A DNA stretch of 13,473 nt from Clostridia bacterium (lineage in GTDB: Bacteria; Bacillota; DSM-521; Neomoorellales; Neomoorellaceae). Position 1 is the first letter of the stretch. Each line of letters opens with the position of its first letter. Location of the stretch: contig JASUSX010000024.1 of assembly GCA_030445875.1 (NCBI GenBank), positions 1 through 13,473 on the forward strand, read 5' to 3'. The notes under the pieces are model-generated. The model was not told the DNA's origin. It worked only from the letters and a program-made list of their open reading frames with translations, and ran no database searches. A program made the position numbers and the translations under genes. Shown here piece after piece: positions 7,228 through 13,473 of this stretch.

Positions 7228-8907
7228 CTAAGGCAGGAGCATCTCATTTAAGGCCGAACCGTTTAAGACCATGGGATAGACCATTTCCTCTTCGCTGATC
7301 AGACATTCAATCAGGGTCAAGGAATCGCTTTGCAGGGCCCGGGCGAGTACCGGCACCACTTCTTCCTGTTTCGTAATCCTGAGGCCCTCGGCCCCGTAGC
7401 ACTCCGCCAGGCGCACGAAGTCAGGGTTGCCGCTAAATTTTACGGCTGTATACTGGCGGTCGTAGTAGAAGTGCTGGAGCTGGCGCACCATGGCCAGGCT
7501 CTGGTTGTTAAAGAGCAGGATCTTCAGGGGTAAGCCCTGTTCCCTGGCCGTACCTAATTCGGGCATCCCCATCTGGAAACTACCGTCGCCGGTGATGACC
7601 CAAACCTGTTTTTGCGGCCGGGCCAGGGCCGCACCAATGGCCGCCGGCAGGCCGTAGCCCATGGTGCCCAGGCCGCAGGAGGAAATAAAGGTGCGCGGCT
7701 CGGTAAAACCATAAAAGAGGGCTGCCCACATCTGGTGCTGGCCGACATCAGTGGTAATGATGGCCTGGCCGCGGGTCATCTCCCCCAGGCGCTCGATAAC
7801 CCACTGGGGCCGCACCGCGCCGCCCCGGCCATAGGTAAGGGGGTAGCTATTTCGCAGGTCTTTGATGCGCTCCAGCCAGGCCGGGCGCCGGGCCGGCTCC
7901 ACCAGGGGCAAGAGCTCTTTCAGGACGCAACTGATATCCCCTACCAGGGGCAGGTCTACCCGTACGTTCTTGCCGATTTCGGCCGGGTCAATATCCACAT
8001 GGGCTATCTGGGCCTGCGGGGCAAACCTTTCTATCGCCCCTGTCACCCGGTCGTCAAAACGTACCCCCAGGCCCACCAGGAGGTCGCACTCCATGACGGC
8101 ATGGTTGGCACAGGGTTTGCCATGCAGGCCGACCATGCCCAAAGAGAGGGGGTTATCCTCCGGGAAAGCCCCCAGCCCGGTCAGGGAGGTAGCAACCGGC
8201 GCCTGGATCTTAGCCGCCAGTTCCTGCAAATATCCCTCCGCCCTGGAAACAACCACCCCGCCACCGGCAAAGAGTACCGGCCGCTCGGCTTCTCGCAAGA
8301 GCTTTGCCAGGGCGCGCAGCTGGCCCAGGTGCCCCTGGTAGGTAGGTTTATAGCCCCGCAGTTCTAACCTTTCCGGTACCGGTGCCTGGCAGGGAGCCAG
8401 AGCCACATCCCTGGGGATATCTACCAGCACCGGCCCCGGCCGGCCTGTACTGGCGATATAAAAGGCCTCTTTGGCAACGCGGGGCAGTTCCTCGACGTCT
8501 TTCACCAGGTAGTTATGTTTGGTAATAGGAATAGTAATGCCCGTAATATCGGTCTCCTGGAAGGCGTCGCTGCCCACCATACTGGTCGGCACCTGGCCGG
8601 TAAAAATAACTACCGGCACGGAATCCATATAGGCCGTGGCAATCCCCGTCACCAGGTTGGTGGCCCCGGGACCGGAAGTGGCCAGGCAAACCCCCGTCTT
8701 ACCGCTGGTCCGGGCATAGCCGCTGGCCGCGTGGACGGCATTCTGTTCCTGGCGCACCAGGACATGGCGAATGTTGGCCTTGCCCAGCTCATGGTACAGG
8801 GGCAGGACGGCGCCACCGGGGTAACCGAAGACCAGTTCCACGCCTTCGTCCTGGAGGACTTCCATCAGCGCCCGGGCACCGGTGCGTACCTTACTCTCCT
8901 GCGCCAT
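7228..8907 (-). CDS. ilvB: Acetolactate synthase large subunit, copy 1 (Trp-to-Leu variant)
   Basis: A 559-residue ThDP- and FAD-dependent AHAS catalytic subunit. It makes acetolactate from two pyruvates or acetohydroxybutyrate from pyruvate and 2-ketobutyrate. Seen are YPGG (29-32), catalytic Glu54 in RQEQ, the anabolic FAD-site motif GVRFDDRVTG (281-290), and the ThDP/Mg motif from GDGSFQM (440-446) to NN (467-468). The usual NNxxLGMVRQWQ reads NNQSLAMVRQLQ, so Leu477 replaces the Trp that in E. coli AHAS II (Trp464) sets 2-ketobutyrate preference and herbicide binding. The chosen start ATG 8907 has GGAGG 9 bases upstream inside ilvN and overlaps ilvN by 17 bases; an upstream in-frame start at 8955 lacks family similarity. 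It sits where ilvC normally lies, between ilvN and leuA. It is clearly a diverged paralogue of copy 2, not a recent repeat. A catabolic acetolactate synthase is less likely given the FAD motif. Confidence 0.93.
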   Translation of the reverse strand: MAQESKVRTGARALMEVLQDEGVELVFGYPGGAVLPLYHELGKANIRHVLVRQEQNAVHAASGYARTSGKTGVCLATSGPGATNLVTGIATAYMDSVPVVIFTGQVPTSMVGSDAFQETDITGITIPITKHNYLVKDVEELPRVAKEAFYIASTGRPGPVLVDIPRDVALAPCQAPVPERLELRGYKPTYQGHLGQLRALAKLLREAERPVLFAGGGVVVSRAEGYLQELAAKIQAPVATSLTGLGAFPEDNPLSLGMVGLHGKPCANHAVMECDLLVGLGVRFDDRVTGAIERFAPQAQIAHVDIDPAEIGKNVRVDLPLVGDISCVLKELLPLVEPARRPAWLERIKDLRNSYPLTYGRGGAVRPQWVIERLGEMTRGQAIITTDVGQHQMWAALFYGFTEPRTFISSCGLGTMGYGLPAAIGAALARPQKQVWVITGDGSFQMGMPELGTAREQGLPLKILLFNNQSLAMVRQLQHFYYDRQYTAVKFSGNPDFVRLAECYGAEGLRITKQEEVVPVLARALQSDSLTLIECLISEEEMVYPMVLNGSALNEMLLP

Positions 8908-9409
8908 CGCCGCTGGCCTCCATTCCCCTGGTCTTCGCCCCGCGCAGCATGGCAATTTTACCTGTACGCACTACCTCCCGGATGCCAAAGGGACGCAGGG
9001 AATTTTCAATGGCATCGATTTTATCGGCGTCACCGGTAGCTTCGATAATCAGGCTGTTGCGGGCGATATCCACAATCCGCGCCCGGAAGATGTCGACGAT
9101 CTGCATAATCTCGCCCCGGACAGCCGGCTCGGCATTGACCTTTATGAGCACCAATTCCCGGCCCACATGGGGGTCATCGGTAATATCGCTCAGCTTGATG
9201 ACATCGATGAGCTTATTTAACTGCTTGCTGACCTGCTCGATAATCTGCTCATCACCGTCGACCACGATAGTCATCCGGGAAATGGAAGGGTTCTCGGTAC
9301 GGCCCACGGCCAGGCTGTCGATATTGTAACCGCGGCGGCTGAAGAGGCCGGCTACCCGGGTCAAAACCCCGGGGCGATTTTCTACCAGGACCGAAAGGGT
9401 GCGTTTCAT
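8891..9409 (-). CDS. ilvN: Acetolactate synthase small (regulatory) subunit
   Basis: A 172-residue AHAS regulatory subunit that activates the large subunit and confers valine feedback inhibition. The N-terminal ACT domain (1-75) carries ENRPGVLTRVAGLFSRRGYN (10-29). Asn11, Gly14 and Asn29 align with the valine-site residues of E. coli IlvH. The C-terminal domain (about 80-160) has RELVLIKVNAE and ATGDADKIDAIENSLRPFGI. The length is normal, with about 10 extra Gly/Ala/Glu-rich residues at the end. Start ATG 9409 forms an ATGA overlap with the copy-2 ilvB stop, with GGGAGG 9 bases upstream. Its 3' end overlaps the other ilvB by 17 bases, so one regulatory gene is embedded between, and coupled to, two catalytic genes. 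Which IlvB it binds cannot be told from sequence alone. Confidence 0.97.
   Translation of the reverse strand: MKRTLSVLVENRPGVLTRVAGLFSRRGYNIDSLAVGRTENPSISRMTIVVDGDEQIIEQVSKQLNKLIDVIKLSDITDDPHVGRELVLIKVNAEPAVRGEIMQIVDIFRARIVDIARNSLIIEATGDADKIDAIENSLRPFGIREVVRTGKIAMLRGAKTRGMEASGDGAGE
8917..8921 (-). promoter_or_regulatory. Ribosome binding site deciding the ilvB copy-1 start
   Basis: GGAGG inside the end of ilvN, 9 bases before ATG 8907. No comparable site precedes the longer in-frame alternative at 8955, so the 559-residue form is preferred. Confidence 0.7.
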
Positions 9410-11103
9410 TCCTGCCTACCTCCCGTCACCATTTTGTTCAGGGTACCGCCCGGCGGGACCATGGGGAAAACATTCTCTTCCCGGTCAATTAAGACATCCA
9501 GCAGGAAGGGGCCCTCCGTCTCCAGGGCCTCCTGCAGGGCCGGAACGACCTCCTCGCGGGTGGTCACCCGCCGCCCCGGTACCCGATAGGCCTCGGCCAC
9601 CTTGACAAAATCCGGGTTACCGGCCATCTCGGAGTAAGCATAGCGGCGGTCAAAGAAAAACTCCTGCCACTGGCGCACCATGCCCAGGTAACCATTATTG
9701 AGCAAAACGATCTTGACGGGGATGCGGTAATGGCTTAGTGTAGCCAGCTCCTGGATATTCATCTGGAAGCTACCGTCACCCGAAATGGCCACGACGGTCT
9801 CCCCCGGCCGGGCTATGGCGGCGCCCATGGCTGCCGGGACGCCAAAGCCCATGGTTCCCAGGCCGCAGGAGGATAGGAAAGCCCTGGGCCGCTCGAGGGG
9901 ATAATACTGCACCGCCCACATCTGGTGCTGGCCTACGTCGGTACTGATAATGGCCCGGCCCCCGGTTAAATGATATAATTCCTCGATAACATACTGGGGT
10001 TTTAACCCGCACTGTTCATAGCGTAAGGGGTTTTCTTCCTGCCAGCGCTTTATTTGCTGGCGCCAGGCCGGGCGTTCCATTTTCCCGGGTAATTTGGCCA
10101 GCAAGGCCTGCAGGGCCTGGCGGGCATCGGCGACGATGGGAATGTGGGCCGCAACAACCTTGCCTATCTCGGCAGCGTCAATATCGATATGGATAATCTT
10201 CGCCTTAGGGGCGAAGGCCTCAATTTTCCCCGTTACCCGGTCGTCAAAGCGGACCCCGACGCCGATAATCAGGTCCGTCTCGCAGATAGCGTAATTAGCT
10301 GCCGCGGTACCGTGCATCCCCACCATACCGATAAAGAGGGGATGCTGCTCGGGAAAAGCCCCCTTGCCCATCATACTCATGACGACGGGAATATCCTGCT
10401 CTTCGGCCAGTTGCCGCACTTCTTCATGGGCGCCGGAGGTAATCACCCCGCCGCCGATAAAGAGCAAGGGTTTCGTCGCAGCCTGGATAGCGGCGGCAGC
10501 CTGGGCTACCTGCAGGGCATGGGGTTCCACCCGGCTGCGGTAGCCGGGCAGGTGTAACCGGGGAGGGTAGTGAAAGGCCGCCCGCTGGGTAGTAATATCT
10601 TTGGGGACATCGATAAGGACAGGACCGGGCCGGCCGGTGGCGGCCACATGGAAGGCCTCATGAATGGTAACAGCCAGGTCACGGATGTTTTTGACCAGGT
10701 AGTTGGCCTTGGTCACCGGCAGGGTTATACCTGTAATATCAGCTTCCTGGAAGGAATCGCGGCCGATCATGGCTACGCTGACCTGGCCGGTAATGGCGAT
10801 AATGGGGATGGAATCCATATAGGCGTTGGCGATACCCGTGACCAGGTTAGTCGCCCCTGGCCCGGAGGTGGCTATACATACGCCCGGTTTACCGCTGGCC
10901 CGGGCATAGCCGTCGGCAGCATGGGCCGCTGCCTGCTCATGGCGGGTTAAAATATGGCGAATACTGGCTACCGCCAGTTCGTGGTAGAGGGGTAAAACTG
11001 AACCCCCGGGGATACCAAATACGGTATCCACTCCTTCTTCTTGCAGGGCCTTAATGATGATTTCCGACCCGGTTAGTTTTTTCGTTTCGCTGCGATCCCC
11101 AAT
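9406..11103 (-). CDS. ilvB: Acetolactate synthase large subunit, copy 2 (non-standard start)
   Basis: A 565-residue AHAS catalytic subunit if begun at ATT 11103. It has IPGG (31-34), catalytic Glu56 in RHEQ, GVRFDDRVTG (283-292), and the ThDP motif from GDGSFQMN (442-449) to NN (469-470). The conserved Trp479 in MVRQWQ predicts normal preference for 2-ketobutyrate. The start is unresolved. No ATG, GTG or TTG lies in frame before the conserved helix TGSEIIIKALQEEGV (11-25); the GTG at 11031 would delete that helix. The reading frame is open back to a TAG at 11158-11160. ATT 11103 lies 10 bases after AAAGGAG (11114-11120) and gives an N-terminus matching copy 1 in length. The alternative is an out-of-frame TTG at 11102 with a -1 shift at A-AAA-AAC (11076-11082). 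The stop overlaps the ilvN start as ATGA, so the two subunits are translationally coupled. ilvD ends 49 bases upstream. Confidence 0.93.
   Translation of the reverse strand: MGDRSETKKLTGSEIIIKALQEEGVDTVFGIPGGSVLPLYHELAVASIRHILTRHEQAAAHAADGYARASGKPGVCIATSGPGATNLVTGIANAYMDSIPIIAITGQVSVAMIGRDSFQEADITGITLPVTKANYLVKNIRDLAVTIHEAFHVAATGRPGPVLIDVPKDITTQRAAFHYPPRLHLPGYRSRVEPHALQVAQAAAAIQAATKPLLFIGGGVITSGAHEEVRQLAEEQDIPVVMSMMGKGAFPEQHPLFIGMVGMHGTAAANYAICETDLIIGVGVRFDDRVTGKIEAFAPKAKIIHIDIDAAEIGKVVAAHIPIVADARQALQALLAKLPGKMERPAWRQQIKRWQEENPLRYEQCGLKPQYVIEELYHLTGGRAIISTDVGQHQMWAVQYYPLERPRAFLSSCGLGTMGFGVPAAMGAAIARPGETVVAISGDGSFQMNIQELATLSHYRIPVKIVLLNNGYLGMVRQWQEFFFDRRYAYSEMAGNPDFVKVAEAYRVPGRRVTTREEVVPALQEALETEGPFLLDVLIDREENVFPMVPPGGTLNKMVTGGRQE
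11073..11102 (-). other. Leader mini-ORF ending in slippery A-AAA-AAC then stop, at the ilvB copy-2 start
   Basis: TTG at 11100-11102, 11 bases after AGGAG, opens nine codons (MGIAAKRKN) ending in TAA 11073-11075. The last sense codons form the heptamer A-AAA-AAC (11076-11082), an X-XXY-YYZ string in exactly the right phase. A -1 slip would read AAA AAA CTA ACC, which is the ilvB frame (KKLTG). The same effect would follow if the A6 run were really A7. I see no strong downstream stem-loop to stimulate slipping, and this heptamer is a weaker slip site in E. coli than A-AAA-AAG. This is a candidate, not an established element. Confidence 0.35.
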
Positions 11104-11113
11104 GGTAGAAGCA

Positions 11114-11120
11114 CTCCTTT
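11114..11120 (-). promoter_or_regulatory. Ribosome binding site of ilvB copy 2
   Basis: AAAGGAG is the only good Shine-Dalgarno string between ilvD and the first conserved ilvB codons. It places initiation near 11100-11105, where only ATT (in frame) and TTG (out of frame) are available. This is the main evidence that the gene begins well upstream of the GTG at 11031. Confidence 0.7.
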
Positions 11121-11152
11121 GCGCTAAAGATAGGTATTGCGGGATAATATCC

Positions 11153-12811
11153 TTACTCTAACACCGCGCCCTTGGCCCCGGACGTGACCAGGCGGGCGTA
11201 GCGGGCCAGGTAGCCGCTGGTGATTTTAGGCGGCAAGGGCTGCCAGTTGGCCCGGCGGCGGGAGATCTCCCCTTCCGGTACCTTTAATTCCAGTTTCCCT
11301 ACCTCGATGTCAATGGCGATGGTATCTCCTTCTTCCACCAGGGCGATAAGGCCCCCTGCAGCAGCCTCGGGGGAGACATGGCCGATGGAGGCGCCGCGGC
11401 TGGCGCCGGAGAAGCGGCCGTCGGTAATCAGGGCCACCGAGCTGTCCAGGCCCATACCGGCCAGAGCCGCCGTGGGGCTTAACATCTCCTGCATACCCGG
11501 CCCGCCCCGGGGTCCTTCGTAACGGATGACGATCACGTCGCCCGGCTTAATCTTCTGGCCTATAATGGCGGCAAAGGCCTCTTCCTCGCTGTTAAAGACC
11601 CGCGCCGGCCCCTCGTGCTGCATCATTTCCGGCAGGACGGCGCCCTTTTTCACCACTGCCCCTTCCGGCGCCAGGTTCCCGTACAGGATAGCCAGGCCGC
11701 CTTCCGGGCTGTAGGGGTCCTCTACCGGCCGGATAACCTCCCGCCGGCTTACCTCCCGGCCGGCCACGTTATCCGCCACTGTTTTACCGGTTACCGTCAG
11801 GGCGCTGCCGTCGATGAGTCCGTGGCACAAGAGTTCGTTCATTACCGCCGGGATGCCACCGGCTTCCTCCAGGTCCTGGATATGCTGGCTGCCCGCCGGG
11901 CTTAATTTGCAGATCTGGGGCGTCCGCCTGTTAATGGCGGCAAAGGTGGCCAGGTCCAGGTCCACACCGGCCTCCCTGGCAATGGCCGGCAGGTGCAGGC
12001 AGGTGTTGGTGGAACCCCCCAGGGCCATATCCACGGCCACCGCATTGTGAAAGGCCTGGATCGTCATAATATCCCGCGGCCGGACGTTTTCCTTGAGCAG
12101 CTCCATAACCCGCATCCCGGCCATTTTCGCCAGGCGCACCCGGGCCCCGCTGACAGCCGGGATGGTGCCATTACCCGGCAGGGCCATCCCCAGGGCCTCA
12201 ACCATGCAGTTCATGGTATTGGCCGTGAACATGCCGGCGCAGGAGCCGCAGCCCGGACAGGCACGGTCTTCCAGGGCAGCCAGCTCTTCTGCCGCCATTT
12301 TACCAGCCTGGGTGGCCCCTACGGCTTCGAACATGGTGCTTAAGGAGACATCCCTTCCCTGGTAGCGGCCAGCCAGCATGGGTCCACCGCTGACAAAAAT
12401 GGCCGGGATATTTAAGCGGGCTGCGGCCATGAGCATACCCGGGACAATTTTGTCGCAGTTGGGGATAAATACTAAAGCGTCAAAGGGATGGGCTATAGCC
12501 ATCACTTCCACCATATCGGCGATGAGTTCCCGGCTGGCCAGGGAGTACTTCATGCCCTCATGGTTCATGGCCAGGCCGTCACAGACACCGATGGTGGGAA
12601 ACTCCAGGGGCGTACCGCCGGCCAGGCGCACCCCGGCTTTAACCGCCTCCGCCAGGGTGTTTAAGTGCAGATGGCCGGGGATAAGTTCGTTATAGGCATT
12701 AACAATCCCTATAATCGGGCGTTCGATTTCCGCATCTGTCAGGCCCATGGCCTTGAAGAGGGACCGGTGGGGTGCCCTGGCCAGACCTGTTTTCATGGCA
12801 TCGCTGCGCAT
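11153..12811 (-). CDS. ilvD: Dihydroxy-acid dehydratase
   Basis: A 552-residue Fe-S dehydratase of the IlvD/Edd family. It converts 2,3-dihydroxyisovalerate and 2,3-dihydroxy-3-methylvalerate to the keto-acid precursors of valine/leucine and isoleucine. Likely cluster ligands are Cys77 ([13 protein letters not shown]), Cys119 (PNCDK) and Cys191 ([16 protein letters not shown], 185-200). Lys121 is the likely metal-binding carboxylated lysine, and [11 protein letters not shown] (463-473) holds the proposed catalytic serine, Ser468. The length is normal. Start ATG 12811 has GAGGGGG 7 bases upstream; a TTG at 12841 would add 10 unconserved residues and overlap ilvE. The exposed cluster of this family is usually oxygen-sensitive, which would suit an anaerobe. 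It lies 22 bases after ilvE and 49 before ilvB copy 2. Confidence 0.97.
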   Translation of the reverse strand: MRSDAMKTGLARAPHRSLFKAMGLTDAEIERPIIGIVNAYNELIPGHLHLNTLAEAVKAGVRLAGGTPLEFPTIGVCDGLAMNHEGMKYSLASRELIADMVEVMAIAHPFDALVFIPNCDKIVPGMLMAAARLNIPAIFVSGGPMLAGRYQGRDVSLSTMFEAVGATQAGKMAAEELAALEDRACPGCGSCAGMFTANTMNCMVEALGMALPGNGTIPAVSGARVRLAKMAGMRVMELLKENVRPRDIMTIQAFHNAVAVDMALGGSTNTCLHLPAIAREAGVDLDLATFAAINRRTPQICKLSPAGSQHIQDLEEAGGIPAVMNELLCHGLIDGSALTVTGKTVADNVAGREVSRREVIRPVEDPYSPEGGLAILYGNLAPEGAVVKKGAVLPEMMQHEGPARVFNSEEEAFAAIIGQKIKPGDVIVIRYEGPRGGPGMQEMLSPTAALAGMGLDSSVALITDGRFSGASRGASIGHVSPEAAAGGLIALVEEGDTIAIDIEVGKLELKVPEGEISRRRANWQPLPPKITSGYLARYARLVTSGAKGAVLE

Positions 12812-12818
12812 GGTTTTT

Positions 12819-12825
12819 CCCCCTC
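12819..12825 (-). promoter_or_regulatory. Ribosome binding site deciding the ilvD start
   Basis: GAGGGGG in the 22-base ilvE-ilvD gap, 7 bases before ATG 12811. It supports the 552-residue IlvD over the TTG-started form at 12841. Confidence 0.7.
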
Positions 12826-12833
12826 GCCTGTTT

Positions 12834-13473
12834 TTAAGCAAAGATCTCCGGGCCGTCGGTTTTAGTCATTTCCCGGAACCTGGCGATCAGATCCCTGGTA
12901 ATTGGCCCGGGCTGGCCAGAGCCGATGGGGCGCCCATCCACCTTCACGACGGGTATAACCTCCGCCGCTGTACCGGTAAGGAAACACTCATCCGCGGTAT
13001 AAACATCGTGACGGGTAAAGACCTTTTCATAAACGGGTATGCCGGTCTCTGCCGCCAGTTCCATAACAGCGTTGCGGGTAATGCCTTCCAGCAGGCCCAC
13101 GAAGGGCGGCGGCGTAAGCAGCTGGCCGTTTTTGACGATAAAGATGTTATCGCCCGTGGCTTCGGCTACATAACCTTCTTTATTGAGGAACAGGCCTTCC
13201 GGTGCCCCGGCCCGGGTGGCTTCCATTTTGGCGATAATATTATTAAGATAGTTTAAGGACTTAATCCGCGGGTCCAGGGCGTCGGGGGCGTTGCGGCGGG
13301 TACCCAGGGTAACCAGCTCCAGCCCCTGCTCGTATAAATCCGCCGGGTAGAGTTCAATGGCCGCGGCGATGCAAAAGACCGAAGCCCGGGGACACTTGCG
13401 GGGGTCCAGGCCCAGGTCCCCTTTACCCCGGGTAACTACCAGGCGGATATAGGCATCGCGCAGATTATTGCGC
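12834..13473 (-). CDS. ilvE: Branched-chain amino acid aminotransferase, C-terminal part (5' end outside window)
   Basis: The frame stays open to the right edge and gives 212 complete codons before TAA 12834-12836. About 80-90 N-terminal residues are missing compared with the usual 290-310. It is a fold-type IV PLP enzyme that transaminates the keto acids of valine, leucine and isoleucine with glutamate. In the fragment, Lys71 of [14 protein letters not shown] (codon at 13260-13262) is the Schiff-base lysine, Glu104 in [10 protein letters not shown] contacts the PLP ring nitrogen, and the [10 protein letters not shown] block (167-176) and PGPIT (188-192) complete the class IV signature. The ATG at 13226 is internal, since the catalytic lysine lies upstream of it. 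D-amino-acid transaminase and aminodeoxychorismate lyase share this fold, but the operon context and TGTAAEV favour IlvE. It is the most upstream gene of the operon that can be seen here. Confidence 0.95.
   Translation of the reverse strand, partial: RNNLRDAYIRLVVTRGKGDLGLDPRKCPRASVFCIAAAIELYPADLYEQGLELVTLGTRRNAPDALDPRIKSLNYLNNIIAKMEATRAGAPEGLFLNKEGYVAEATGDNIFIVKNGQLLTPPPFVGLLEGITRNAVMELAAETGIPVYEKVFTRHDVYTADECFLTGTAAEVIPVVKVDGRPIGSGQPGPITRDLIARFREMTKTDGPEIFA

Noticed and set aside
7228..8955. Longer ilvB copy 1 beginning at 8955
   Set aside because: The extra 16 residues (Cys/Arg/Gly/Pro-rich) are just ilvN coding sequence read in another frame. GGAGG fits ATG 8907.
9406..11031. GTG at 11031 as the start of ilvB copy 2
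   Set aside because: It would remove the conserved N-terminal helix TGSEIIIKALQEEG, and the AAGGAG string there abuts the GTG with no spacing. The good ribosome binding site is at 11114-11120.
11142..11152. Palindrome GGATA-A-TATCC just after the ilvD stop, considered as operator or terminator
   Set aside because: Arms of only 5 bp with a single-base centre cannot form a stable hairpin, no T-run follows, and I know no regulator with this site.
1..13473. Search for an internal promoter, T-box leader, CRISPR array, insertion sequence or tRNA
   Set aside because: Nothing convincing was seen. Spacers are 49 bases or less, and the operon leader lies outside the window to the right.

Overview
The window looks like chromosomal DNA of a GC-rich, low-redundancy Firmicute, most likely a thermophilic clostridial acetogen or sulfate-reducer relative such as Moorella. 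That is an inference from protein style, not a database match. It rests on tandem DUF881 proteins, short archaeal-type LeuC/LeuD, strong GGAGG-type ribosome binding sites and very tight gene packing. I see no mobile element, CRISPR array, tRNA or rRNA, and no gene-free stretch longer than about 50 bases.

Layout. Positions 1-1118 (+ strand) hold the end of one DUF881 protein and a complete second one, closed by a strong hairpin terminator at 1123-1158. Everything from 1157 to the right edge is on the - strand and reads as one biosynthetic operon. In transcription order it is ilvE (5' end outside the window), ilvD, ilvB (copy 2), ilvN, ilvB (copy 1), leuA, leuC, leuD, leuB, cimA. Junctions are overlaps of 4, 8 and 17 bases or gaps of 2-49 bases. 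The operon promoter and any leader (T-box or attenuator) would lie to the right, outside the window.

How the genes work together. CimA makes citramalate from pyruvate and acetyl-CoA. LeuCD and LeuB can carry it to 2-ketobutyrate, giving isoleucine without threonine deaminase. AHAS (IlvB/IlvN) then condenses pyruvate with pyruvate or 2-ketobutyrate, IlvD dehydrates the dihydroxy acids, LeuA-LeuCD-LeuB extend ketoisovalerate to ketoisocaproate, and IlvE transaminates the keto acids. The reductoisomerase ilvC is missing; a second AHAS catalytic subunit occupies its usual place between ilvN and leuA.

Points most worth a second look. (1) The start of ilvB copy 2 has no in-frame ATG, GTG or TTG in the right place. 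The options are an ATT codon, or a TTG-started leader ending in the slippery string A-AAA-AAC followed directly by a stop, where a -1 shift enters the ilvB frame. (2) leuA starts at TTG, overlapped by an out-of-frame ATG mini-ORF. (3) The two IlvB copies differ at the tryptophan known to set 2-ketobutyrate preference (Trp479 versus Leu477), suggesting divided labour between isoleucine and valine/leucine. No wholly new system is evident; the novelty lies in operon architecture and translation starts.
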